IMG/VR virus record: IMGVR_UViG_3300025264_000147
Location: 1-20,567 of that record
DNA from: a virus
Reading direction: 5' to 3' (one strand)
DNA length: 20,567 bases
Part shown: one piece after another, positions 1 to 8,565 of the stretch
How positions within the stretch are numbered: position 1 is the first letter of the stretch
Layout of the letters: each line of letters begins with the position of its first letter
Made by a program: the position numbers and the translations under genes
The notes under the pieces: model-generated
What the model saw: the letters and a program-made list of their open reading frames with translations, nothing else
The model's database searches: none
Told to the model about the DNA's origin: nothing

Positions 1-2425
1 GAACAACAAAGTCTTTTAATTCTTTAGCCCTCTTCCTTCTAGATGCTTGTAAAATATACTTATCCAGAACGGCCTTTATATTTTTTTCAACAAGACCAGC
101 TTCATTAAGTTTTGCAAATGTTTCATCTGTTATCGTTCTATTCTTTTCAAAGGAAGCAGGACTATCAACAAATGTTCTTCGATCTTTTTTATCAATATCC
201 AAACTTAAATTATCAGTATCAGGAACATACACCCCTTCGTTCCCCCTCATATTATCTATAATTTCATCAGCCCATGCTTCTCCTCTGGGATTTCCATTTT
301 CATTTAATTGTTGAGCAAGAATTTTTTTCATTCTACGTCTTTGCCAAGGAGTAGCTACTTTATACAGACGGGGAAAATATCCTGCTACAAATCCTACTTC
401 TAATCCTGCTGCTGCCATTTCACCAAATAGTCCTGTAGCTTCTAATTCTACAGCAACAGTATCCTGTAACTCTTGAAATGCTTCTGTCTCTGCTATTTTG
501 GATAGAGCTAGATTTAAATTTTTATCTGCATTTAATATAAAGCCCATTCCTCCTTCAACTCCTCTAACTTCGGCAGGAATTTCTCCAACAGTAAATCCCG
601 GCTGAAGAATACTTTTATAATTTCTACGTATCTGGTTATACAATTCTCTTAGTTGTAACTTACGAGAAGGTTGTCCAACAGTAAAGCCCATACCAGCAGG
701 AGTGGCACCTACTTGTTCAGGATCATCAGGAATAGCCTCAATTTCAGGAAGAGTTTCTAAATCATTCTTTAATGCCTCTATAAGTGTATCCTTTGTTATT
801 TTAAGTTCTGGAGAAATTAATTCTCCAAGCACATCCCTTCTAAATATAGTGGCAGCTTCTCTTACATCTGAAGCTATGGTTGCATTAGGATTATCAAGAG
901 GAGCTACACCACTTTCATCTCTTGATAAAACTCTAAATATTTCATCATTCTTTCTTTTAGACATACTCCTTTGTAATACAGGAAGTTTTAAAGTACGTCT
1001 AACCTTTCCTAAAGCTGCCTCCATAGCATCTGCATAATTTCCAATATCACTACTGACATTATTATAATATTGATCAAACATATTCACTACTTGTAATCCC
1101 AAAGGACTACGACTTGCAAATCCTGTCAGGGGAGAAGTAGCTCTGGAAACTAGATCTTTCAATAAACTTGGTTTATATTCCTTTGTTAATTTTTCTCTTA
1201 AAGCAATTAATTCATCTTTGGTAAACTCTTGTTTCTTTCCTTTTTCATCTACAGGTTGGTCGGCCTTTATTTTTTCAATGGCCTCTTCAATTTCCTGTCC
1301 TTGCTTTACAGCATTTCTACGTTGTATTCCTGTAAGAGTACCCACACCAAGGCCCATTGTTTTCCCACCAACAAAACCAATAGCACCAGCATTGATTAAT
1401 CGTTTATTATAATCTATTCCTTCATACGGATTAATGCCTTCTCCAGCAGCCAGACCAGCCCCTGCAATTTGTATGGCTTCCTGTCCTGCTTCTGTTACAG
1501 CTTCTATTCCTGCTGCCTGTACTCCTGTTCTAAGAGCTACACCAGCTATACTTTCTTTAATAAATTCTGGAGTAATATATTCATCTTTATCAATTTTATT
1601 TACAACTTTTGTAGCTGCACCTTTTGGAATACCACTTTTTACACCAGCTTTTATTAACATATCCTTTCCAAAAGCATTCATAACTCCTTTAAGAACAGCA
1701 GCAGGACCAGCTATATCTAATGCACCTATAACTGGACCAGCAGTTAAAGCAGCTTTCTGTGCTTCTTTATCAGTAGCTCCTAATCTTTTAGCTTCATCAT
1801 AAGTTTCACCAGTTCCCATTAACATTCCCGGTATGAAAGGAGCAAATAAACGTGCAACTACACCAGCACCAGCAGCCGTACCAGCCCCTATCCCTACTGC
1901 TCCTAGAGTACCAGCAAGAATACCACCAGCAAAAGTTCCTCCTACATAGGCAGCACCCATAGTTCCAAGAGATGGAAGGGCTGTAGCAGAAGCATCCTTT
2001 AACCATGCTGCCCCTCTTAATAAAGCCTCTGTTACATCTCCCTCATCCATCTCCCTCCTGATATCTGTCCATGCCTCTGTTATTTCAGCACTACGAGTAG
2101 GTTGAGGTTTACTGGTAATCTGTTCTATATTTCTTTGTATACCTTCTAGGGAATATTGTTTTAAAGATGCAGCACTCTCTGGAGAATAATCCTGTAATAC
2201 ATCAGCTATTACTCCCAGACCACTCCACATGGATTGTTGCATTTGATCTGTGGCAATAGCAAATCTATTACCCCATGAATTAGCTACAGAAGGATCAAAA
2301 ACTGGTTGACCTGTACCCAGAATATCGGCAAAAATATCTGGTTGTCCAGCAGTTCCTGTGCCACTGAATACATCTGTTGTCGTAGGTTCAGAAAGAACCT
2401 CATCAAAAATATTAGGAGGAGACAT
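1..2425 (-). CDS. Very large putative internal virion / DNA-ejection protein, C-terminus cut by window edge
   Basis: An open frame of 808 codons runs from ATG at 2425 to the left edge without a stop, so the protein is at least 808 aa. The start overlaps the stop of the upstream gene (TAATG). Residues about 145-200 form a long Gly/Ala-rich hydrophobic stretch, followed by GETYDEAKRLGATDKEA (206-222). This Y-x-E-A plus A-x-D/P-x-E-A pattern is common in very large phage polyvalent or internal proteins. A GYFPRLYK motif lies further on, and the C-terminal part seen is charged and helical. It is the third giant protein in a row after the tail genes, where podoviruses encode proteins ejected with the DNA. 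I do not recognise a catalytic domain in the visible part. One could lie beyond the edge. The ejection role is inferred from position, size and hydrophobic segment. Confidence 0.85.
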   Translation of the reverse strand, partial: MSPPNIFDEVLSEPTTTDVFSGTGTAGQPDIFADILGTGQPVFDPSVANSWGNRFAIATDQMQQSMWSGLGVIADVLQDYSPESAASLKQYSLEGIQRNIEQITSKPQPTRSAEITEAWTDIRREMDEGDVTEALLRGAAWLKDASATALPSLGTMGAAYVGGTFAGGILAGTLGAVGIGAGTAAGAGVVARLFAPFIPGMLMGTGETYDEAKRLGATDKEAQKAALTAGPVIGALDIAGPAAVLKGVMNAFGKDMLIKAGVKSGIPKGAATKVVNKIDKDEYITPEFIKESIAGVALRTGVQAAGIEAVTEAGQEAIQIAGAGLAAGEGINPYEGIDYNKRLINAGAIGFVGGKTMGLGVGTLTGIQRRNAVKQGQEIEEAIEKIKADQPVDEKGKKQEFTKDELIALREKLTKEYKPSLLKDLVSRATSPLTGFASRSPLGLQVVNMFDQYYNNVSSDIGNYADAMEAALGKVRRTLKLPVLQRSMSKRKNDEIFRVLSRDESGVAPLDNPNATIASDVREAATIFRRDVLGELISPELKITKDTLIEALKNDLETLPEIEAIPDDPEQVGATPAGMGFTVGQPSRKLQLRELYNQIRRNYKSILQPGFTVGEIPAEVRGVEGGMGFILNADKNLNLALSKIAETEAFQELQDTVAVELEATGLFGEMAAAGLEVGFVAGYFPRLYKVATPWQRRRMKKILAQQLNENGNPRGEAWADEIIDNMRGNEGVYVPDTDNLSLDIDKKDRRTFVDSPASFEKNRTITDETFAKLNEAGLVEKNIKAVLDKYILQASRRKRAKELKDFVV

Positions 2426-5190
2426 TAGCCAAATATATCCCCTATTACACTATCAAACAATCTTCCTAATTTAGTTGAGTTACCTTTATTTTCTGGATTT
2501 TCCTGTATTAATTGGAAAGCATAACTAAGCATTTCACGATCTATATCATCTTGACTTGCATTTTTATTTCTAAGACTTAGGAAATTTTGTTTCCATGCTT
2601 CCATATGATTCCCCATCATAGTTTGTATAGCAGGATCGTTAGTCCAATTATCAAGATAACTCTGCATTAATTTATCATTTTTAAGACTTGGATTTATTCT
2701 TTCTAGTTCTGCTTTAAAGCTATCATTATTCATACCTCGTCCAAACAAACCTTCTAATTCTAAACCTGTTGCTTCGTAATCTGCTTTATCTAAAAGTCTA
2801 TGTATTTTAGCATCACCAAATAAAGACTTTCTCAATGCAGCTTGAGCCGTGGTAAGTTTAGCCCCAGTAAGTATTCTGGTTATATCATTGGTATACTTTT
2901 GTTGTGCTTGAGCACTTTCACGAGAAGCTAACCCTTCTTGTATTTTTACCTTAAATTCTAATGCACCTAAATCAGCAGCACGTTCAGCTTCTCCAATTTT
3001 TTGTAGTTTCTCTATGGATGGAGGAGCAACTCTTTGTGCAACAGAAAGTAAACTCTCTCCCTCTCTGGGTGCTGTTGAACCAAGTCTTGCAGCATAGTCT
3101 GCCAAGGTCAACCATTTATCAAAACCATATCCCTTTTTTTGATACTCTGCTAAAAGTTCTTCATGAGCTTTACGTAATGATTCGGGATATACTTCAGTCT
3201 CTGGAGATTTAGGAATACCTTGCAAGTAAGCCATCATTGGATCAAGAGGATCATCAGCAGGATCACCAACACCATTAGTATCAGAAACAGTAACATCTGT
3301 ATCCTCTATAGGAGTTATAGGAGTTTCTCCTTTACTTACTAATTCTACTGCCTCTTGAGAAGATAAGGTTGGATCACCTCGTTGTAATTCAGCACCTTGT
3401 GTTTCTAAGGCTACTTCATGTGGAAATATATCTTTTGGTCCAAACATTTTAGTACTCGTTCGATCACGAAATGCTTTTGTAAGTGCATCATATTCTTCCA
3501 CAGACATACCGGGATGAGTTTCTTCTATTCTTTTTGCTTTTGAAGCTTTAAAAGCAGCTTGAGATGGACTTTCCACTACTTCTTCAAAACCAAATTCTTG
3601 GTTAGGATCAGTTTCCTCTGGAAAATTTTTCCAAGTCTCATATATTCTAGCAATTGTTTCATCTGGAAGTATATTTTTCCACACAGAAGGAACTTGTCTC
3701 TCTTCTATACTGAGAGGAACTACACTTGTCCCTCCTACCTGACCGGGAATATTCTGATGGCTAGACACAGTAAGTCCAGCCAGACCACCAGCACTACGAC
3801 CTATAAGTTTCCTTCTACGTAGTTCATCTATAATACTATTCAGATCAGTAGCAGTAGGAGCAGTCGAGGAAGGAGTGAAAGCAGGTGTATTTGCACCACC
3901 TCCTGCACCAGAAGCATGCCAACCTCCTAAATTAACTCCCAAAGGCCCACCACCCTGATATTGAGGGACACCTACTCTGGAAGAAGGCCCAGAGAAGAGG
4001 TTGTAGGGGGGTCTAAGGGGGTTCGTGGGGGTGCCACCACCCAAAAGACCTACAAGCCCTCCAGCCTTCTTAAAACCCCCAAAGGCTCCATATAGCCCTA
4101 CACCAGTACCTACACCACCCAAAAGTGTCTGGGCAAGGGAAGGTGCCAGAGGTTCTCGTTGAGATACCACTGTTTGTTGTGAAGGAGTAAGAGGGAAGCC
4201 TCTGATAATAGATCCATATCTTTGCAGGGCTGTTTGAGGGAATGCTTTCTCCTCTTCAAATTCTCTACGAGCAATATCCAGAGCCTGTTGACTCCTAGCC
4301 TGTTGAGCTTCTCCTACACCAGCCAGACCTGTTATGTCTCCTCTGGCCCTTTGAAAAGCACTTTCTCCCAGACCAGCAAATTGTCTACCACCAGCCAACT
4401 CTCTGGCTCTTTGTGCTTCAGCAGCCCTTTGAGCATTCTGGAAAGCTGTAGATAAACCTGCTGCTTGAATATCACTCAGTTGTCTTTGCAGATTTCTATT
4501 GGCCTCTGCCTCTACAATAGCTTGTCTGGAACCACCAAAGGAACCAGCCCCAACAGCCTGTGCAGCCCTTCCTTGTTGTGCTATATCTTCATCTCGTCTG
4601 GCTTCTCTCTTGGCAATGTCCACTACATTCTGTAGAAAGGGGTCCATCCTACGACCAATATCCCCTGCTCCTATCTCTGCTGTACCCAGAGCAGTTGCAG
4701 CCAAGGCAGGAGCATAGTATGTTCCAGCAGCCCCTAAAGGAGTACCAGCAAGTCCCTGTGCTCCAAACTGTTGTCTGCCTGTGGCAAATGCTGCTTGTTG
4801 TTCAGGAGTAAATGCAGCCAGTTGTGGTCCTTGAAATGGGATATATCCTTCTGCTTTTTCTCTTCCAAATTCTCCTTTGGCTTCTCCCAGAATATCAGAA
4901 ATAAAAGGTTTTAATTCAGTAGGAAATTCTGATGTTTGAGTAACTGTTTGATTAGCAGGAGGAGGAGGAGGAGGAGAACCACCACCTTTATATTCTCTTA
5001 AACCAGTAATTTCATTGATAGTTCCTGACCCACCAAGAGATTTCAGTAGAGATGCTTCAAATGTATTTACATGAGCAAGCTCTGTATCACCCTCTATGCC
5101 ATATCCTGCAAGTTCATTGTATAATTCCTTGAACAATAAAATCTTTTCAGGCATATTTAAATTTGAAATATATTTTTGTGTATCAGTCAT
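2425..5190 (-). CDS. Large putative internal virion / DNA-ejection protein (921 aa)
   Basis: The N-terminal 65 residues are charged, followed by a Gly-Pro linker with six prolines (73-78). Residues about 88-330 form an Ala/Gln/Arg-rich, probably helical domain containing PFISDILGEA (95-104), MDPFLQNVVDIAKREA (182-197) and GAGSFGGSRQAI (214-225). I recall this arrangement from many uncultured marine phage virion proteins. Residues 351-386 are Gly-rich and hydrophobic and end in KKAGGLVGLLGG. A second AGGLAGL follows at 468-473, then an acidic, low-complexity second half. The start lies in an overlap with the GNAT-like gene, with AAGGAAATAGG just upstream of the ATG. Codons for residues about 80-410 (roughly 3960-4950) are much more GC-rich than the rest. 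Ejection is the likely role by position; a scaffold or tail role is not excluded. Confidence 0.85.
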   Translation of the reverse strand: MTDTQKYISNLNMPEKILLFKELYNELAGYGIEGDTELAHVNTFEASLLKSLGGSGTINEITGLREYKGGGSPPPPPPANQTVTQTSEFPTELKPFISDILGEAKGEFGREKAEGYIPFQGPQLAAFTPEQQAAFATGRQQFGAQGLAGTPLGAAGTYYAPALAATALGTAEIGAGDIGRRMDPFLQNVVDIAKREARRDEDIAQQGRAAQAVGAGSFGGSRQAIVEAEANRNLQRQLSDIQAAGLSTAFQNAQRAAEAQRARELAGGRQFAGLGESAFQRARGDITGLAGVGEAQQARSQQALDIARREFEEEKAFPQTALQRYGSIIRGFPLTPSQQTVVSQREPLAPSLAQTLLGGVGTGVGLYGAFGGFKKAGGLVGLLGGGTPTNPLRPPYNLFSGPSSRVGVPQYQGGGPLGVNLGGWHASGAGGGANTPAFTPSSTAPTATDLNSIIDELRRRKLIGRSAGGLAGLTVSSHQNIPGQVGGTSVVPLSIEERQVPSVWKNILPDETIARIYETWKNFPEETDPNQEFGFEEVVESPSQAAFKASKAKRIEETHPGMSVEEYDALTKAFRDRTSTKMFGPKDIFPHEVALETQGAELQRGDPTLSSQEAVELVSKGETPITPIEDTDVTVSDTNGVGDPADDPLDPMMAYLQGIPKSPETEVYPESLRKAHEELLAEYQKKGYGFDKWLTLADYAARLGSTAPREGESLLSVAQRVAPPSIEKLQKIGEAERAADLGALEFKVKIQEGLASRESAQAQQKYTNDITRILTGAKLTTAQAALRKSLFGDAKIHRLLDKADYEATGLELEGLFGRGMNNDSFKAELERINPSLKNDKLMQSYLDNWTNDPAIQTMMGNHMEAWKQNFLSLRNKNASQDDIDREMLSYAFQLIQENPENKGNSTKLGRLFDSVIGDIFG
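4006..4031 (+). other. Three regularly spaced G-runs (possible G-quadruplex element)
   Basis: The plus strand carries runs of 6, 5 and 5 G (4006-4011, 4017-4021, 4027-4031) separated by two 5-base loops. On the coding strand this encodes part of a Pro-rich turn in the 921-aa protein with CCC codons, unusual for this AT-rich genome. Only three runs of three or more G are present; the nearest fourth tract is GG at 3999-4000, so a classical four-tract quadruplex is not complete. Confidence 0.4.
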
Positions 5191-5614
5191 TTCCTATTTC
5201 CTTCACTAGAACAGTATAATATTTTTTATATCCTTTATTCTTTAGTATCTTTGTCCAACCATCTCTACCAGCAGTTTCTAAATAACGTATTCCATTTTCT
5301 TTACAAAAACTTTCTACAGGCTCTATCCACTTATCAATCCAACTATCAATTGTATGATCTTTAGCTCCTGCTAAATGTACTCGTAAATGTTTCTGTCTTG
5401 GATATTGATGTATCTGTGTTGTGAATGCCAGAACAATATTCTGTTTTTCTTCATCTATACCAAGCCAAAGCTGTTGTGCTTCTCCTTTTAACCAGTTCTT
5501 AATGTCTTCCAGAGTACTCTCATCTAAAGTTCTTTCCATTGGTTTCTGTAGAAGAGGTTCTACATAAGGCCATATCACATCTATATGTCTAGCCTCTACT
5601 CTATATATAATCAT
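5183..5614 (-). CDS. GNAT-fold-like protein, comparable to T7 internal protein gp13 (143 aa)
   Basis: The size and pattern are those of a single-domain GNAT acetyltransferase fold: an N-terminal strand (MIIYRVEARHIDVIW), a helix, a central LAFTTQI strand, LRVHLAGAKDHTIDSWIDKW at 77-96 where motif A is expected, and a C-terminal GWTKILKNKGYKKYYTVLVK (119-138) resembling the 'GF/GY' end of GNAT proteins. The acetyl-CoA-binding R/Q-x-x-G-x-G/A signature is not intact, so catalysis is doubtful. T7 encodes a similar small GNAT-like protein, gp13, just before its internal core proteins. Here the gene sits between two giant putative ejection proteins, which suggests a virion assembly role. It abuts the upstream gene at 5614/5615 and overlaps the next by 8 bases. 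The function is inferred; the fold call is moderately sure. Confidence 0.75.
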   Translation of the reverse strand: MIIYRVEARHIDVIWPYVEPLLQKPMERTLDESTLEDIKNWLKGEAQQLWLGIDEEKQNIVLAFTTQIHQYPRQKHLRVHLAGAKDHTIDSWIDKWIEPVESFCKENGIRYLETAGRDGWTKILKNKGYKKYYTVLVKEIGND

Positions 5615-7789
5615 CTAGGTTGTTAAAGCTCCTCCCAAAACCTTTTGTCCATCTATTTCTGTAATTTGTTTAGGAGTACCAATAGATGCTCTCCTTACAC
5701 TCTTGACAGCATTATCTAAGATCTTTGCTCCAGCATCACTACTACCATTTCCCAGCATAGACACAGCATCTGCCGGGAAAACATATTCATCTGTACTTAA
5801 TACAGCCATGTCAGGAGCCTTTGGTATATCCTGTGGAGTTTGTGGAACTACACGAAATGGTATCTGATCTGACATTCCATCCCCTACTCCCCTTACATGT
5901 CCTGCAAATACATTAGGAATCCCTCCATTAGCTAACCCCAAAAGCCCACCTTTTTGTGCTGGTATAGCTTCTGTTGAAGTAACGAGATCTATAATAGGAT
6001 CACCTTGAGCTTGTTCAAATCTGGAAAACAAATCTGATAAAGCATCAACATCAGGAATATTTGTAGAAGGAACAAATTGATCTTCTACAGTAATCTGAGA
6101 AAAATCTACAGGAGTAGTAGATTGTCCTGCTATTGTTGCTAACCTATCAGAAGAAGAAAAAGGAGCTACAGACCTAAATGGAGTTACCTCTGGAAATTCA
6201 AATGGAGGTACTACTGTTGCAGGAATACCATCATTACCCCCTCCTGCTCCTATGCCTCCCCAACTAGAAGGCCAATCTGATCTCTGACTTAGTGCATCTA
6301 TAATTAGTGGGTGTGTCGTTGCTCTGGTTTGAGGATTTCCAAAAGCTGATGTTGGATATCTATTACCCATATGCTGTCTTTCTACTTCTTGAGCTACTGC
6401 TTGTGGTCCAGCACTAATAATAGCAGGATGTACTGATAAACCACCCGTACCTGCTGCTGTACCTATTCCAACTCCCGATCCACCTGTTGAACCACCAAGA
6501 TACAGAGAAACTATACCACCTTTCTTGGCAGAGAAAGCTGGAACAGGACCAGCTTCTTCAACCTCTTCAAAGAAACTTGAAAAAGGACCAACTTCAGCCT
6601 CCTCTTCTAATTGTGCCTGTGTAATATTAGTTTTAGGTATACGTGGATCTTTTTCTTCAAAAGTAAATTCAGAAACTTCTTTAATAGGTAATTGAAAACC
6701 AAAATCAGTCTGCTTGGGTTGTGCTGCTAATCCTGCTAACCCACTAACACCTGCTACTCCTAATCCTTGTTGAAGAGGACTTAATGATTTCCACCAAGGT
6801 AGAAAACCAGATTCTTTTCCTAAAATATCTGTATCTGCACCACCTTGAACAACTTGATCCCCTTCACCACCAGTAAAGAAATTTTGGATTCCAGTTATTC
6901 CTCGTTGCAACAAATTAGGTTGTGCAGGTGGTACAATTCCAGCAGTTTGTGTATAAGGAGTTCCTGCCATAAATCTAGCTCCTTGAGAAGCTCCTTGTGG
7001 AAAAGCACCTATTTGTCCAGCAGAAGCAGCAAGAGGAGCAGTTGCACCAGATAAAATACCAGCTTGTGTAGCAGCAGGAACAAGACTACCAGCCCCTCCT
7101 GCATAAGCTGTCCACGGTGTAGCACTAGCTAATTGTGCAGCCAAAGCTCCTTGTGTTAAAGCAGTACCACCAGTTCCAGTAGCCCCGGCAGCAGCAGCAG
7201 CTTGAGAAGCAGCACCAGCAGCACCTCCTCCTAAACCCAGAGCAGGAGCAGCAAATGCACCACCAAGACCAGCCAGACCTCCCAAGGCAGCACCTTTCCA
7301 ACTTCCTGTGGCTATTCCACCAAGAGCAGCACCAATCAGAGGTAACCACCATAGAAAGGCTTCCGGTAAACCAGTATCAGGATTAGTAGTAGTTGGTCCC
7401 AGAAGAGAAGACAAACCTTTAAGTTCATCTGGATTTACATGCATCAGCATGGTATCTCCATGCCTACCTTTAGATGCCAAGTTTTCTATTTGTTGAGGTA
7501 TAGCAGCCCTACCACCAGCTTGAGCAGTTATAACTTCTTCTTCTTCTTCCTCTATAATAGGTCTTTGAGGAGAAGAAGGAACAGGCAAACGTACTTGTTC
7601 GGCTGCTTGTGCCAAAGATCTTGGAGTATACACAACAGGAGTTTGAGCTTCCTTCAATAGTTTAGCAGCCCTCAGTGTATCAAGTCCACCTATATATGGA
7701 GCCTCGTCTGGTTCTCTAATTAATTCTTTCATTCTTCCCATTCGTTCAACAGGAGGAAGAGGTCTTGCATATATTTGTCCGTAAGCCAT
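5615..7789 (-). CDS. Large putative internal virion / DNA-ejection protein with conserved C-terminal structural motif (724 aa)
   Basis: The N-terminus is charged, with a Glu run at 80-85. Residues 145-200 form a long Gly/Ala-rich hydrophobic stretch starting FLWWLPLIGAALGG, which could insert into a membrane. KKGGIVSLYLGG (422-433) and QKGGLLGLANGG (612-623) are two copies of a lysine-Gly-Gly motif. The C-terminus has RGVGDGMSDQIPF (633-645), then EYVFPADAVSMLGNGSSDAG (668-687). This 'GDGMSD ... FV-P-ADVVS-LGNGSSDAG' signature is one I recognise from many tailed-phage virion proteins. The start overlaps the previous stop (TAATG), with GGAGAA about 7 bases upstream. Together with the next two large genes it probably forms the ejected protein set. 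The C-terminal motif is solid evidence for a virion protein; the ejection role is inference. Confidence 0.85.
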   Translation of the reverse strand: MAYGQIYARPLPPVERMGRMKELIREPDEAPYIGGLDTLRAAKLLKEAQTPVVYTPRSLAQAAEQVRLPVPSSPQRPIIEEEEEEVITAQAGGRAAIPQQIENLASKGRHGDTMLMHVNPDELKGLSSLLGPTTTNPDTGLPEAFLWWLPLIGAALGGIATGSWKGAALGGLAGLGGAFAAPALGLGGGAAGAASQAAAAAGATGTGGTALTQGALAAQLASATPWTAYAGGAGSLVPAATQAGILSGATAPLAASAGQIGAFPQGASQGARFMAGTPYTQTAGIVPPAQPNLLQRGITGIQNFFTGGEGDQVVQGGADTDILGKESGFLPWWKSLSPLQQGLGVAGVSGLAGLAAQPKQTDFGFQLPIKEVSEFTFEEKDPRIPKTNITQAQLEEEAEVGPFSSFFEEVEEAGPVPAFSAKKGGIVSLYLGGSTGGSGVGIGTAAGTGGLSVHPAIISAGPQAVAQEVERQHMGNRYPTSAFGNPQTRATTHPLIIDALSQRSDWPSSWGGIGAGGGNDGIPATVVPPFEFPEVTPFRSVAPFSSSDRLATIAGQSTTPVDFSQITVEDQFVPSTNIPDVDALSDLFSRFEQAQGDPIIDLVTSTEAIPAQKGGLLGLANGGIPNVFAGHVRGVGDGMSDQIPFRVVPQTPQDIPKAPDMAVLSTDEYVFPADAVSMLGNGSSDAGAKILDNAVKSVRRASIGTPKQITEIDGQKVLGGALTT

Positions 7790-8010
7790 TACTTCATTCT
7801 CCGTGGGTTCATGTAATTGGACTGTGCCAATGTACTATTTGCCATCATGGTACTACTACTATTATACACTGGATTGTCAAACTGTGCTAGTGGTTGTATT
7901 AATTTTTGTAAAGTTTGATTCTCCAGAAATGGAGGCACACCTGCACCCTGATTTAAATTTGTAATCAGTGTTCCTTCCTGTACAAGATTCATATAATCAG
8001 AGTTCTTCAT
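7789..8010 (-). CDS. Small hypothetical phage protein (73 aa)
   Basis: This is a 73-aa protein rich in Asn, Gln, Ser and Leu, with no membrane segment, cysteine or recognisable domain. The support is positional. It starts in a TAATG overlap with the upstream gene, with GGAAG ahead of the ATG, and ends in a TAATG overlap with the 724-aa gene, so it is translated in step with its neighbours. It lies between the DUF5872-like gene and the ejection proteins and is probably a minor virion or assembly factor, but nothing in its sequence shows this directly. Confidence 0.75.
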   Translation of the reverse strand: MKNSDYMNLVQEGTLITNLNQGAGVPPFLENQTLQKLIQPLAQFDNPVYNSSSTMMANSTLAQSNYMNPRRMK

Positions 8011-8294
8011 TAGTTAAATGCTTCCCATGCTTGTGTACCTGCCGTGCTAACATAACCCATGAACTTACCTTTACTAACTGAATAAGCTATGTTTCCCTTA
8101 TCAGGACTTTTAATACTACCTACCGTTACTACAGCATATATATTAGTAGATGGTGCTGCATCCTGTACTTGATCTCGTGTATCCATCTCATTAATTAAAG
8201 CTGCTCCCCATTGCTGGAATCGACCATAAACATAATCTACTCCTCTTTTAACATCATCAGGGAATATTAATGGAAAATCTGGATACCTAGCCAT
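8010..8294 (-). CDS. Small hypothetical phage protein, possibly virion-associated (94 aa)
   Basis: The protein starts MARYPDFPLIFPDDVKRGVD and has two aromatic-rich helical segments (YVYGRFQQWGAALI), then a short beta-rich part (NIYAVVTVGSIKSP). There are no cysteines and no transmembrane helix. A good GGTGGAG Shine-Dalgarno lies at 8304-8310, and both ends use TAATG overlaps, so it is embedded in the coupled chain of structural genes. I do not recognise the family with certainty. A small tail or head completion factor is possible. Confidence 0.75.
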   Translation of the reverse strand: MARYPDFPLIFPDDVKRGVDYVYGRFQQWGAALINEMDTRDQVQDAAPSTNIYAVVTVGSIKSPDKGNIAYSVSKGKFMGYVSTAGTQAWEAFN

Positions 8295-8563
8295 TACTTA
8301 CATCTCCACCTTTTTCTTGCTTGCCTTAATCTTGAATTAGGATTCTTGGCAGCTTTAGGAAACTTTTTCATTTGACCTTCTGAACGAGCACAATAACTTT
8401 TTCTTCTTGATGCTCGTTTACCTGTTGGTTTCTTTTCTGTTACGGCAGTCTTTAATTTACTACCGGGATTTTCTCGTCTATATTTTCTAACTCCTTTTGT
8501 AGTCATACCAGCACCTGACTTAGTAGATCTTTTATGACCACCTCCTATAGTATATCCCTTCAT
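8294..8563 (-). CDS. DUF5872-like, extremely basic small phage protein (89 aa)
   Basis: By my count 30 of 89 residues are Lys or Arg and only 3 are acidic. The sequence follows the pattern I know as DUF5872: GAGMTTKGVRKYRRENPGSK (18-37), then LKTAVTEKKPTG, RRKSYCARSEGQMKKFPKAA and a C-terminal NSRLRQARKRW. Such proteins occur in phages and in some algal viruses. Their function is unknown to me. The charge suggests nucleic acid binding, for example on packaged DNA. Two cysteines (in SYCARS and near the C-terminus) are present. The gene follows the gp10-like hub after two bases, with only a weak ribosome site, and couples by TAATG to the next gene. The family call rests on remembered motif similarity. 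Confidence 0.85.
   Translation of the reverse strand: MKGYTIGGGHKRSTKSGAGMTTKGVRKYRRENPGSKLKTAVTEKKPTGKRASRRKSYCARSEGQMKKFPKAAKNPNSRLRQARKRWRCK
8304..8310 (-). promoter_or_regulatory. Shine-Dalgarno GGTGGAG for the 94-aa gene
   Basis: GGTGGAG is read on the minus strand, about 9 bases before the ATG at 8294, inside the last codons of the DUF5872-like gene. It supports independent initiation in addition to the TAATG coupling. Confidence 0.6.
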
Positions 8564-8565
8564 AC

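Noticed and set aside
702-1802. Plus-strand open frames of 111, 64 and 122 codons at the left end
   Set aside because: They lie opposite the continuous 808-codon minus-strand frame and encode unlikely Ser/Pro/Ala-rich sequences.
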